Below are positions 34,307 to 46,066 of a DNA stretch of 64,000 nucleotides, in pieces. The notes under the pieces are model-generated. The model had not been told where the DNA came from and did not search any database. It saw nothing but the letters and a program-made list of their open reading frames with translations. The stretch comes from Bolinopsis microptera. Lineage: Eukaryota > Ctenophora > Tentaculata > Lobata > Bolinopsidae. Position 1 is the stretch's first letter, and each line of letters starts with the position of its first letter. The position numbers and the translations under genes are program-made. The stretch spans positions 13,244,169-13,308,168 of the forward strand of contig NC_087072.1 of the NCBI RefSeq assembly GCF_026151205.1. The letters run 5' to 3'.

Positions 34307-37053
34307 AGAGAGGCTGGGCCTGGTTGGCCCACGAGAGGATAGCATATGAATGCTTTGCCTACCTCTGGGGTATGGCAGTCCTGTGGGAGGATGCCAGTGG
34401 AATCAAGATGTGTAATCAAGGATGATGGTAAGTGTTGTGGGGTGTGTCATAGATAAACGCTTACGTGGTGGTTGAGTGTGGAAGAGAGAGGCGAAATAAG
34501 ACGGCGTTAAAGTAGTCGCTATGTTACACCTGTCTGGTCCAACTCCTCTGGCACCACTAAGCGTTTAGTGTGGTTTGTAAAGTTGACAATGGTGGAGATG
34601 TGTTGGTTGTCGAATATGTCATTGACAGAGAGGTAGTAGTCCTGGAAATATTGACCTCTTATTTGGGCAATAGCCGGGCACTGTCCGAGAAAGTGTGAGA
34701 CAGTCTCCTCTTCGTCGCCGCATTTAGGACAAGCACTTGTGTCTGATTTGCGAATGGTGTGTAGGTGTTTGTTGAGGCCACAATGTCCCGTGATGAGGTG
34801 CACTGCAGTTCTATAATTTTGTCTGTTGTTACTGAGTGTAGTGTTGAGATTTTTGATGATGTTGATGTTTTTATGTCCAAGTGTCAGTTTAGTGTGTCTG
34901 GGACCATCAGTAATCCATGATTCTTGATTAAGTTTTGTGACTTTGTCGTTGATCAGGCGTTTGATGTAAGATTGTGGAATTGGGCAATTCAAAGTGGATT
35001 CACTGGTTGTACCATTTTTGGCCAGCTCGTCTGCTTTTTCATTACCCCACAATCCAATGTGTGCAGCTATCCATCTGATCTCTAAGGTGTTAGTGGATCC
35101 GAGTGTATTGAGGGTGTCGTAACAGTCTCCCCGAGGAGTAGTCCTACTCCTCGTTGAAGGTGAGGATATGGCTTGAATAGAGGAGAGACTGTCTGACCAT
35201 ATGATGATGTGTGTGTTTGTATAAGTTGATAGATATTTACAAGCTTCGATGATGGCAGTGAGTTCTGTTTGATAAACGGTGCAATAATCGGGAAGCTTGA
35301 ATGATCTTTCATCTAGTGTAGTGTTGTTGTTGTCTGTGGTGATAATATAACCAGCCCCGCTACCTGAGTCTGTGCGTGACCCGTCTGTGTAGCAGGTGAT
35401 GGTTTCACTGGGGATGTTGTCGATGGTGTTTTGGAGTGAGCCTCTATAACCAATGTTGTCAGCTCCAGGAGTGGTGACCGTGAAGCGTCGTTCAAGCATC
35501 ATGGTTGGTATAGATAGGTCTCTCTCTGCTTTGGGTGGTATGTTGAGATCTACCATGAATTGTTTGTTGATAGTGGTGTGAGTTGTGATGGTACCTTTTC
35601 TGGGGGCGATAGTTTCGAGGGTTAGGCTTCCATAAGCTTGAAGCCTGGCTGTGCCCTTTGCTGCTTCACCTCTCAGGAAAAGTATGATATCTGGAGTGTT
35701 AGTGAGGTGGTTCAGTGCGATGAAGGGAGTACTAGGCATGGCACCAGACATCATTCTCAATGCCAATGCCTGAACTCGTTTGAACTTCCTCGCGTTGGTG
35801 TCTGTTTGGGTTGCTCTAATCCATATACTACAGCAGTATGATAGAATAGGTCTGATGACAGCGGTGTACATCCATTTGCATGTTTTAGGGCTCATACCCC
35901 AAGTGGGGCCGACAGCTCTTCTACATTGCATAAGGGATGCCGTAGCTTTTTTGGTGGTATTGGTGATATGTTCATTGAAATTGAGCTTGCTGTCGAGGGT
36001 CACTCCTAGGAATTTGGCAGATTTGGATAGACCTATGGTGGTGTTACCCACCACCACAGGTCTTAGTGTCCATTTCTTATTCCAGGTAAACATGACTATT
36101 TGTGTTTTGAGTGCGCTTATGGATAGATCTTTGGTTTGGCACCATTTTTCTATTGTGTTGATGGTTTTGCGTGTTCTGTTCCAGATGATGTCTAAATCAT
36201 TCCCCTCCGCTAGAGAGAGCAGATCGTCTGCAAAAGCTTGCAGATAACCTGGTATGTCTCTTGCGGTGTAGGCCAGGAGATCATCGACTACCAGGTTCCA
36301 GAGGAAAGGGGAAAGGATGCCATCTTGAGGGCACCCTCTCCGGATCCGAACCCTTGTCGACTTATCCTTATGATTTAATGTGATGAATCTGTTAGTTACC
36401 ATGTTGATAATCCATTGTGCTGTGGCCAGATCCACTTTCGTGGTCTTGATAGCGTCAGAAATAGCCTTGAAAGAGACATTATCAAAAGCTCCCTCTATAT
36501 CTAGAAAGACGCCTAGGACATATCCCTTCTTAGCTATCCTGCGCTCGATGGTGTGAGTAACTTTATGAAGGGCTGCTTCGGTTGAACATCCTTTCTTAAA
36601 GCCAAATTGTCGTTTGTTGATGTCTTTAGCGATATTAAGGTCGTGTTGCATATGCCACAGTATCACCTTCTCCTGTAGTTTTAACATCACTGGAGAAAGG
36701 GTGATAGTGCGAAATGACTTTGGTTGGTTGTAGTCAGTTTTTCCAGGCTTTGGGAGAAAGATTCCAAGGGATTCTTTCCACAAAGTTGGAATGTGTTGGG
36801 TTTCATGATTTTTTGTCATAATGGTTCTGGTGATGTCTTTGATGTGTGTCCAAGCTTTCTGTATGATGATAGGTTTGAGGGTGTCGGGTCCAGCAGCTTT
36901 CAACGGATCGAAGGATTTAAGAGCCTCCTCGATTCTGTCTGGGCTGTAGATGGTATTGAGTAAGGTGGTGGTGATTGGTAGAGGACCAGGTGGAGGCACT
37001 GGCGGATCAGTGACACTATCCTTGAAGTGGGTTCGTGTCATGACCTCCAATGT
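34281..37053 (-). mobile_element. LINE Y: 5'-truncated RT + RNase H element inside X, 11-bp TSD
   Basis: Poly(T) at 34281 is the tail of a minus-strand insertion. CTAACCAGACT flanks it at 34270-34280 and 37054-37064. One open frame of 843 aa (37050-34519) runs from inside the RT through RNase H. RT motifs: KAAGPDTLKP, FLDIEGAFDNVSF, RRGCPQDGILSPFLWNLVVDDLL, FADDLLSL. RNase H motifs: YTDGSRTDSGSG, TELTAIIEA, WSDSLSSI, GNEKADELA. A CCHC-like end follows (CPKCGDEEETVSHFLGQC). This is Jockey/I/R1-group architecture. The uninterrupted 843-codon frame marks it as the youngest layer of the nest. Confidence 0.95.
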
Positions 37054-39796
37054 CTAACCAGACTGTTCACTATGTTCACCCCAGACTCTGTGTGGGAGAA
37101 GGTTACACTTTCCCTTGTACAGATATTTATCCCTCTGATCCTCCAGAAACCATCAGCAAGATCCAAAGCTCGTGAGAACAACAAATATCTGATCTCAAGG
37201 CTTCAGAAATGGGATATCGGAAACATAGAGGAACTCTTAAACGAATGTAAAGTGATACAGAGCCGCCTTCAGAAGATAAACGTCACTAAAGAGTTCAATG
37301 AAAAGAAAGCTTTCTGCCGGAGAATGCTTCAGGGTAAAGTAAAGGAAGCCACACGACTAATAGACAATGAGAAGAGAACTGGGATTCTTCCTATAGATGA
37401 CGACACAATCAGACAGCTGCGGGACAAACACCCACCTGCAACAAAGCGTAAGGGGCCAGAAAAACTGCCAACAATCGATATCCAACCTGTATTGTTTGAA
37501 GAAATCGATGGTGAAGCTATAAAAGCTGCAGCCAAGAACACCCATGGTTCAGGAGGCCCTACCCTCATAGATGCTGATGGTTGGAAACATATCTTATGCT
37601 CAAAGAGCTATGGAAAATCCAATGATATCCTAGCTCATGCCATAGCCGATGTCACCAAAAGATTATGCACAGAAACTATCGATCCATCCATACTCAGAGA
37701 CCTTCTTGCAAGTAGATTGATTCCTTTGGACAAGCGACCAGGAGTCAGACCCATCGGAATTGGTGAAGTTTTGCGACGTATCATGACAAAAACCGTAACA
37801 AAAACCATCAAAGAACACATAAAGGAAGCAAGTGGGTCTCTTCAAACCTGTAGTGGCATTGAGTCAGGCATAGAGGCTGCAGTTCACTCAATGGCCGAGA
37901 ACTTTGCCAACGACAACAGCCAAGGCCTTCTCCTAGTTGATGCATCAAATGCATTCAATAGTTTACACCGAGAGCAGGCCCTTGATACTGTTGCAACAAC
38001 TTGCCCTGTGTTTCACCAATTCCTTAAAAACACCTATCAAACAAGGACAAAACTCTACATTTCGGGGTCAAAGTCAGGGGAGTTCATCTGGGGCGAAGAA
38101 GGAAACACTCAAGGAGACGTTGCAGCAATGCAATTTTACTCCATAGCCACTAGACCTATAATAGATGATCTCAGAGCTTATGCAGAAGCAACCATGGTGT
38201 GGTACGCTGATGACAGCTCTGCATGTGGAAGCTTCATCCAACTTCTTCAGTGGTGGAATAGACTTTGTGACATCGGTCCGGGATATGGGTATTATCCCAA
38301 CGCTAAAAAGACCATTCTAATTGTCAAGAATCTTAAAGACCAGGCTGTAGCAGAGACACTATTTGGGCATCTTGGAGTTAAGATCACGACATCTGGAGAA
38401 CGTCACCTTGGTGCAGTGGTAGGATCAAAGAAATACAGGGAAGATTACATCAAAGAAAAAGTTGAGAAATGGATAACAGATATTGAACAACTTGCTGATA
38501 TCGCTTCTGAAGAACCACAGGTGGCTTATTCAGCCTTCACCAAAGGAATATGCCACCGATGGAGGTTCTTCATGAGAACAATACCTGACATTGCAGAGTA
38601 CTTTGCCCCACTGGAGAGCAAGATCATGCATGTGCTCATTCCAGCCCTCCTTGGTCGTCCAGTCAACCAGCACGAGAGAGATATCCTCGAACTTCCTGTT
38701 CGTTGTGGCGGGCTAGGCATCATCAATCCTGTCAGAATAACATCCCGTGAATATGCTTACTCAGTAGCGGTAACTAAAGACCACGTGAGTTTGATCAACC
38801 AACAAGACCCGGATATCACCAAGCTGGACATGGGCAAGATAAAAGAAAAGAAAGAAGAACTGAGGAAACAGAAAGAGGAGTTTCTCTCTCAAAGGTTCAA
38901 GGTGCTCCACAAAGAATCAGATCATCAACTAAAGAACCACTTAGACCAAGCAAGAGAGAACACTACCACTGAAAGACCTCAACTATGTTCTGAACAGGCA
39001 GGAGTTCCAAGACAGCATACGCTTAAGGTATGGTTGGAAGATCCAAGGAGTGCCCTCTAAATGTGCTTGTGGAAATGTTAACAGTATCTACCACGCCCTT
39101 GACTGTAAACTAGGCGGATACGTTAGCATGCGCCACAACGCTATTAGAGATACTGCTGCTTTCTTCCTCCGAGAAGCAAAGTGTAAAGATGTAAGGATAG
39201 AACCAGCACTCCTGACAGTCCAACCAAGCTCCTTCTCAAGAAAGACCAACACCCAGGATGAAGCCCGTCTTGATGTTGCAGCTGTCGGATTGTATGCACC
39301 CTTTGAAAGAACATTCTTTGACATTAGGGTCACACATCCTAACTGTGACACAAACACATTTAAGACGCTAGATAAGATCTATAACGATCACGAGAAAGAA
39401 AAGAAAGATTTGTATGAAGAGAGAGTACTTCAGTCAGAGAAAGGATCCTTTGTCCCTCTAGTCTTCACAACCTCTGGAGGTATGGGACCGCTATGCACTG
39501 TATAATTTGTAGATCGTGTCTCTGAGATGATAGCCGACCATAAAAAAGAAGCCAAGAGCCAAGTCAAAAATCATATCAGAACACGATTCAGATTTGATCT
39601 GTTAAGAAGTACACTCATTGCACTAAGAGGAATCAGAGGAAGATCAACGGCTCAGCATCTTGAACTGCATGACATCTCCTTCAACCTCATCCCCCAGAAG
39701 ACGAGCTTTGAGGTCTCCTAGATTTGTTTATGTAAATTTTGATATTTTACTGTACTATTTTATGTTGTATATAATTTTACGGACGAAATGATCCCA

Positions 39797-39911
39797 GGGG
39801 GGACTCCCAACCCACCGCTTCGGCGGGTAGTTGACGCACCTTTCACAAGCAAGAGCCACTTTGGTCTACTTGCTGTGAGGTGTCTCAGCTACATGGGTTG
39901 GGGGTCCCCCC
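39797..39911 (+). other. Predicted structured RNA at the 3' end of element X
   Basis: GGGGGGACTCCCAACCCA (39797-39814) pairs with TGGGTTGGGGGTCCCCCC (ending at 39911), enclosing two internal hairpins (CCACCGCTTCGGCGGG with a UUCG-type loop, and GCAAG...CTTGC). It lies between the last X frame and a T-rich terminus. Structured 3' UTRs are used by some non-LTR RTs for template recognition; that role here is an inference. Confidence 0.7.
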
Positions 39912-39951
39912 TTTTTTTTTTTTTTTTTTTTTTTTTCTTTTTTTTTTCTTA

Positions 39952-40540
39952 GCTATTGTATAAGTTGCTGGGGTGGGATCCCTAAACATAAGCTGAATAA
40001 AATCTTTGCAATTCAAAAACGATGTATAAGACTGCTATTTGGTAACATTCCTAATTTTGATCATAAAGAATACTACTTAACCTGTGCACGTTCAAGAACT
40101 TATAACGAACATATGGCTAGCAAGAACTACTGTCTTGAACACACTAAACCGCTATTCACTGAGCAGAAAATTATGAACCTGGAGAATCTGCACATGTACC
40201 ATACATTTATGGAACTATTCAAAATTCTTAAATTTGATGTCCCCCAGTCGATTAAAGATATTTTCAAGTTCTGTCCTAGAAATGAAAAACTTCGTCTGAT
40301 TGTCCCATTACTGAGGTTAGATATCTCCCAACAGAACTTTTTGTACACCTCTACGAAAATTTGGAATGATCTCATCCACTATGTATTCGAAATATGTGAT
40401 GCTAATAAAGATGGGATAATAATCCCGGGTTCTTCCAAAAATTCAGACTTATCAGCCTCGTCAGGTATTATCAAATCTAACCTTAAAAAGCACTTGCTAT
40501 CCCTCCAAAATCGAGGTGACCCTAATATATGGTAACTAAT
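39952..40540 (+). mobile_element. LINE W, right fragment (RT C-terminus)
   Basis: It resumes with YCISCWGGIPKHKLNKIFAIQKRCIRLLFG, the RT thumb segment that element V has directly after LYKQIYHTLFESHLGY. It ends with SGIIKSNLKKHLLSLQ...W-stop at 40535. The 3' UTR (40540-40860) holds an inverted repeat (GGGGGTTTCAAG ... CTTGAAACCTC) that could fold, then an AT-rich tail. Confidence 0.85.
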
Positions 40541-41090
40541 CTATATTATATCTCAAATTCTACATCCGGTACGGCTCTGCACACATGATATCTCTCTCTG
40601 CCATGAAACATGGCTAACCTTTCAAACTATGATTTAAAACATAAACCTAAACTAAAACTCAACTGGGCTCTCCTATGTCACCAAACTAGACCAATAAGCA
40701 ATTTTAGCTTAGATAATTATATTTTTCTATATTTGTATAATAATTTTATTGACATAGTGGATGGTTGAGGGGGTTTCAAGCACAGGTCACTCTCAAATCC
40801 TAAAGATAAGCAGTGGCCTTCGGCACTTGAAACCTCTTCAAACCTCCCCTGATTTATTTATTATTAATATTGTTTGATTGTGCCGTAAAAATAAATATTT
40901 GTTTTATTAAATATTTGTTTTATTAAAACATTGTTGATATAAACAGTCTAGATCTTAACTTGGAGCCCGAGCGTGCTAAATCACTCTACAGTCGATCTTC
41001 GAGATTGTTCTAAAAGGGCCCCCGATGGTTGTAACCAACTTCAATCGATGTATTTTCGGACGCTGATTCCGAATCACCCCCCATGACATG

Positions 41091-44000
41091 TTTGTCGGAC
41101 AAAATTCGCAACAAAGCGATTTTAACGGGATATGGTCGGGACAGGTCCCAGGAATCATTCCAGAAAAGTCCCAAAAAATCTGACTTGAGCAAAATCCACA
41201 ATTACCACTTTTTTACCACCTTTTTACCACTTTGGTTTTCCGCAAATAAGTCACGTTCTGAATATCCCAGAAGATTCTAGTTTAAAGCAGTGTGTTTAGG
41301 AAACAAAGGAGAACAACTTTTTCTTAAACAACTTTTTCAAAAATAAATTATTTAATTAATTAATTAAATAATTAATAAATTTTCAAATATTTAAAAAATA
41401 TATTTTCATAAAAAATGTTCACAATTACATTACACGTACAATGAACTAATTTTCATAAAACTTTTGAAAATTTTCACTTTCAATATTTTGGACTTGTAAA
41501 ATTTTCGAAATTTGTAAAGAATAACCACTTTTTACCACATTGGATCTCCGCTTCTGAATGTCGTAGAAGGTTGTAGATTGAACCGATGTGTTAATAACAT
41601 AAGAGAGAACAACTTTTATTCGCCAACCTTTGGATTAGATAATTAATTAATCAGTTAATCAATTATTTAACAAATATTCAAAAATTATAAAAATTATTTT
41701 CGATCAAAATATTTTAAAATTGCATAACACGAATAATTAACAATTTTTCATTAAATTGATTGGGAAATCGAAGCAGCACTTTATATAACCAATATATACT
41801 AGATACTTATGAGTCCTCAGCTGGCACATTGGTGCAATTGTCCTGACATTTGACGCGATTGATCCACAATGTATTCCTGCTTTTCTGCATGAACAAGCAT
41901 TGCCACAACCTGACTTTAAACAGTTGCAACTGATGTTTTGAATGAACGTGGTCGTTAAATACCATTTAGAAATCAAAATATCCTCCAAGTTTAGGGGGAG
42001 TGGGGGTGCAGTGAGTTAATACACATACGTTGAGTCTTGTAATCAACATAATCGTGTTTGCGAACATGCTGTTAACTGCACATTGCAATAGGCCATTACA
42101 TTCGGAATATGATCTGAATTCTGAAAAGATATTGGCGCGAAACAGACTGAAAATGACGAAGTCATCAAGCAATTCGTTTATCTCGTTAGCGAAATTGATT
42201 GGGTAATCAATGATTACCTAATCGCTAATCATGCGACAGGGTGCTACGATACCGTAATTGGGCTTTGTGCACGATCCCTATAGTGGGAATCTAGTGCACT
42301 AAGCTACGGAGAAACAATACCCTAGCGTATGCACTCCTACTAAAGGCCCTTTATTATTACTTACTTACTTGGGTTGGGTTCCGAGCTAGAGTGCTACCAG
42401 GCCAAGAATGTCTTGCATATCCACCGCCAAGTAGTAGCGCGTCAGAGGCACGTGACACCGGCCCACTCCAGCATTGAGTTCTTGTTCTGTCCAGTGTACC
42501 CAGGTGTTGAATGGTGGAGTGTCAGGGAATTCATTGAGGAAAGCATCAAGAGCAGGTTTGAAAGCGGTCAAGGTTAGGAGGGACTTGATGCTAGGAGGGA
42601 CCACGTTGTACAGTGCAGACTGCAGAGGCTCTAGAGGCAAAGGAGTTGAACCTCAGGTTATTGACACTAGTGTACTTGGAGGACCCTAGTGGTCGTATAC
42701 ACGTAGTTCCGTATCGTGATGTTCATACTGTTTGGAGTAAGATTGTTATAGATCTTCCAAACTAGGATGATAGTGTATCTCTCACGACGCCTTTGAAGGG
42801 AGTACATAGACAGGCGACGGAGGCGTTCCCAGTAGTTGAGATTTCCAAGACCCTGGATTTTAGCAGTGAAGGATCGTTGAACTGCTTTGAGTTTAATAAT
42901 TTCGCACTGCATGTGAGGAGACCACAGAGGACAGCAGTATTCCAGATGAGATCGTACGTATGACTTGTACAGGAGCATCATGGTCGCTACATCTTACGAA
43001 TAAGTTCTCTTCTGGGCTTGGGAATGGAGGATTGTGATGACACTTGGATGTTTCTGCTGTGCGAGGGAGCGTGCTTAGAGCATATGAACGCTACCTTGTC
43101 TTCAAACAATGTCCAAGCTGTATCCTGATCGTTGCTTGGGTCAGTGATAGAAGCCCAGTCTACTTCTACCAGTTCTGCATTAATAGCATCCCAGTCTGCT
43201 GAGTTGAAGTTAATGTCATCAAGGAGGCAGGAGGGGGTGAAGACTGGCCGTTCCGGAGTCTGCGAGGGGAGGAGGAGTTCAGGATTGAGGAGAGTGCAGC
43301 TCACAATGTCATGATCTGATAACTCTGTCTTGGTAACAGAGATACTATGGATCGAGTCAGAGTCGTTTGAGAAAACGAGATCTAAGATGTTGTTCTTGCG
43401 AGTTGGCTCGAGGACTTCTTGTTGGAGCAGGCATTCTTTATTGAAGTTCAGAAGTGCTAGGGCTGATTGTCGGTCTGAAAGGGAAATACTGCATCCTGAG
43501 TCGATAGAAGAATTCGTCCAGTTGATAAAGGGTAGGTTGAAGTCTCCTGTAATGTGCAGTACAGGGGTGCGTTGAATTCCGTTGATGAATTGTTGGAGGG
43601 TAGAGAGGCATTCATCAAACTTGTCAAAAGGAGCTGAAGGGGGCCGGTAAATGCCCGCTATCACGATGTTACTGTTAGCTTCTTTACTGTAGATGGCGAC
43701 AAGTTCACAGTAGGAGTTTGAGAAGGACTTTGTTTCTTCTGCTGTGATGGAGTTGTGGAGATAGGTAGCGGCTCCGCCACAAGCTCGACTGGTACGCTCC
43801 GCTCGGTAGCCGGTATAACCTGGGATGTGAACCTCCGCATCTAAGTGATACGACTTGAGGTGGGTTTCCGTCAAGGTGAAGAAAGGAGTGTGGATCGGGT
43901 TGGAGCTGATAGACTCTTGGAGGGCTTTCACTTTCCATCGCTGGTTGGTGATGCCAGGATTCATTCCTTAAATTAAATATTGAAGCTTACGCTTCCAAAC

Positions 44001-44846
44001 GAACCAGTTTAACAATCTAGTTTTAAAGCACAACACTAAGTCGAGAGATGATGTGTAAATAGTTATTATCTATAATATAATAGTATCGTACAAATTTGGA
44101 TATTTTACCGTTTATTCCATTTATCTGCATCTCTTTTTATCTGTTATCTAATCTATGTGACGGTGTTTGTTCTATTATTCAAGTAAATTCATTTTACGTT
44201 TTATGTCACGGCAAAGATTTTTGGTAAAAATTATATTTTTGAAATTTTTAAAAATTAACTTATCATCTAATTAATTAATCGATTAATTATCTAATCCAAA
44301 GATTGGCGAATAAAAGTTGTTCTCTTTTATATTTTGAACACATCGGTTCAATCTAGAACCTTCTACGACATTCAGAAGTCGTTTTATTAGCGGAGATCCA
44401 ATGTGGTAAAAAGTGGTAAATAGTGGTTTAGTTATTCTTTACAAATTTTACAAGTCCAAAATATTGAAAGTAAAATTTTTTATAAGAATTAGTTCAATAT
44501 ACGTGGAATTTAATTGTGAACATTTTTTATGAAAATATATTTTTTAAATATTTGAAAATTTCTTAATTATTTAATTAATTAATTAAATAATTTATTTTTG
44601 AAAAAGTTGTTAAAGAAAACGTTGTTCTCCTTTGTTTCCTAAACACACTGCTTTAAACTAGAATCTTCTAAGATATTCAGAACGTGACTTATTTGCGGAA
44701 AACCAAAGTGGTAAAAAGGTGGTAAAAAAGTGGTAATTGTGGATTTTGCTCAAGTCAGATTTTTGGGACTTTTCTGGAATGATTCCTGGGACCTGTCCCG
44801 ACCATATCCCGTTAAAATCGCTTTGTTGCGAATTTTGTCCGACAAA
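41091..44846. mobile_element. Foldback element with arms of about 580 bp
   Basis: Sequence from 41091 (TTTGTCGGACAAAATTCGC...) to about 41660 recurs inverted from about 44265 to 44846 with scattered mismatches. Each arm holds two diverged internal repeats marked by TTACCAC-rich strings, 'ttctgaat..', and 'gagaacaactttt' (around 41200-41330 and 41525-41620), plus (TTAA)n runs. The loop contains an internally deleted LINE. No transposase was found and a TSD could not be assigned. Confidence 0.85.
42350..43964 (-). mobile_element. Internally deleted LINE (endonuclease joined to RT C-terminus)
   Basis: The frame 43964-42987 is an APE-type endonuclease (TLTETHLKSY, GYRAERTSRACGGAATYL, AGIYRPPSAPFDKF, ITGDFNLPFINW, NILDLVFSN, SDHDIVSC). 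It is followed within 10 bp by an RT thumb/C-terminus (MMLLYKSYVRSHLEYCCPLWSP..., 42981-42667) and a further shifted piece (NVVPPSIKSLLTLTAFKPALDAFLNEFPDTPP). The whole RT palm is absent. The tail near 42365 is (AAGT)n/(TAA)n, typical of CR1/L2. Confidence 0.85.
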
Positions 44847-44949
44847 GGCTCAAATAAGGACGGATTTGACTGTACACTATGACGAGATATTGGCGAAAAA
44901 CTGTATCGATCACGTGATATGACCGTATAAGGAAGTTAGTCTAATTTCT

Positions 44950-45033
44950 CGTTAGGGTTAGGGTTTTAGCATATGTTTTTGTTAAAGATTGGGTTAGGGT
45001 TAGGGTTGGGATCAGATTATAGGGTTAGGGTTT
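44950..45033 (+). repeat. Interstitial telomere-like TTAGGG repeats
   Basis: Several blocks of GTTAGGG/TTAGGG are separated by short AT-rich spacers, about 100 bp from the right end of the foldback element. TTAGGG is the ancestral metazoan telomere repeat. Confidence 0.8.
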
Positions 45034-46066
45034 CGAAAAGTCGTTCAGAGCCAGCTAGAGAACGAATTAAAAAAGTCACGTGACTCAGCCTGTCATTCCG
45101 CCTAATCTCTATTCGTTTGTTTACCAACATTAAAGCCTGGGGTCCTCAGGTAAAGAGTGATTAATCATCATTCCTTGGAGCCACAAGGCCAAGGGTAATT
45201 TTTGATTGTTTAGGAAACTTTTTTAATTCTTAAAGGGTAGATTTTATATAGGGTCATTGCTATATTGTTTGAATAATTTTATAAAAAATTATTTTTACCT
45301 ACTAACTCAACTTTTTATAAAATCGTTATTCCTATTTTGTATATGTTGGCAGGGTTAATTTTTAGGGAATGGGTTGCCATTTTCTGACAAATGTAATCAA
45401 GCCCAAAACAAAATTCAACGTTTTTGACCACATCATTGCATTGGTCAATTTCGGCATGTTATCCGTTTCCCAAAAGGAGGTGTCTGGGTGCTGGCTATTT
45501 GTAATTTTTAAAAAATGAAGCTTCATAGGTCACAGAGCGGGCTTCAGTCAAAATATCAGACTAAAAGGGCAGTGACACGCTCAAGTGATGGGTTTCACAT
45601 GAACAAAACTTCGCTTCTCTCTACTTGGGAGTGTCCTTGTAGTGGTCCGAGGGGGAAAATCCGTAAAGAAATCTCATGTTGGGTTCATCCCCTTCAATCT
45701 TATTCCATCCTGTGAATCCTATGACTGTTGACATTCTTCCTGTCATTACACGATTTCTGTTACTTGTGTACTATGCTCTGCCGATTGCGTCAATGATTTG
45801 AATAAATTAACCATTTTCAATTTTGCAAGCACCCAGTTGCAGTGTTGATTGTAGTATTCTGCTATTGGGAAATTTTCTGTTAAAGTATGCATTATATGCC
45901 ATCCACAAAATAATCCCGAGAGGCTCACATTAGTAAAACACACATCTGTTGCCACATGTGAGATACATACATTCATTCATAGTTGTTAGATATTGTCAGT
46001 TTTGGTGATAACTCCTAGATATATAACTTATTTTTCATCACACCCAACTATTGCACCTCAGCCGTT
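45034..46066. other. EIF2B2 upstream region
   Basis: No coding feature is recognised. It is AT-rich and presumably contains the EIF2B2 promoter close to 46066. Confidence 0.4.

Larger units (their letters stand above)
33730..39945 (+). mobile_element. Element X: retroelement with PHD finger, RT and putative nuclease-like C-terminus
   Basis: X interrupts LINE W; a short TTCTTA repeat at 33724-33729 and 39946-39951 may be its TSD. The 5' frame (33772-34280) is proline/charge-rich and then a PHD-type finger (CGICKKGDG...WVECGKC, an in-frame TAG, then VWLHISC...WTCQKC). After the Y insertion it continues at 37065-39060 as an RT. Motifs include SGGPTLIDADGWKHIL, RLIPLDKRPGVRPIGIGEVLRR, LLVDASNAFNSLHRE, GNTQGDVAAMQFYSIA and MVWYADDSSACG. 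A shifted frame (39050-39720) carries a Cys-rich knuckle (CACGNVNSIYHALDC..GG...RHN). It is followed by EARLDVAA...FFDIRVTHP...YEERV...GSFVPLVFTTSGGMG, with PD-(D/E)xK-like acidic spacing. Two stops and a shift make it inactive. Confidence 0.8.

Noticed and set aside
35638-36963. Plus-strand open frames opposite LINE Y
   Set aside because: They are antisense to the intact Y reverse transcriptase frame and have no signature of their own.
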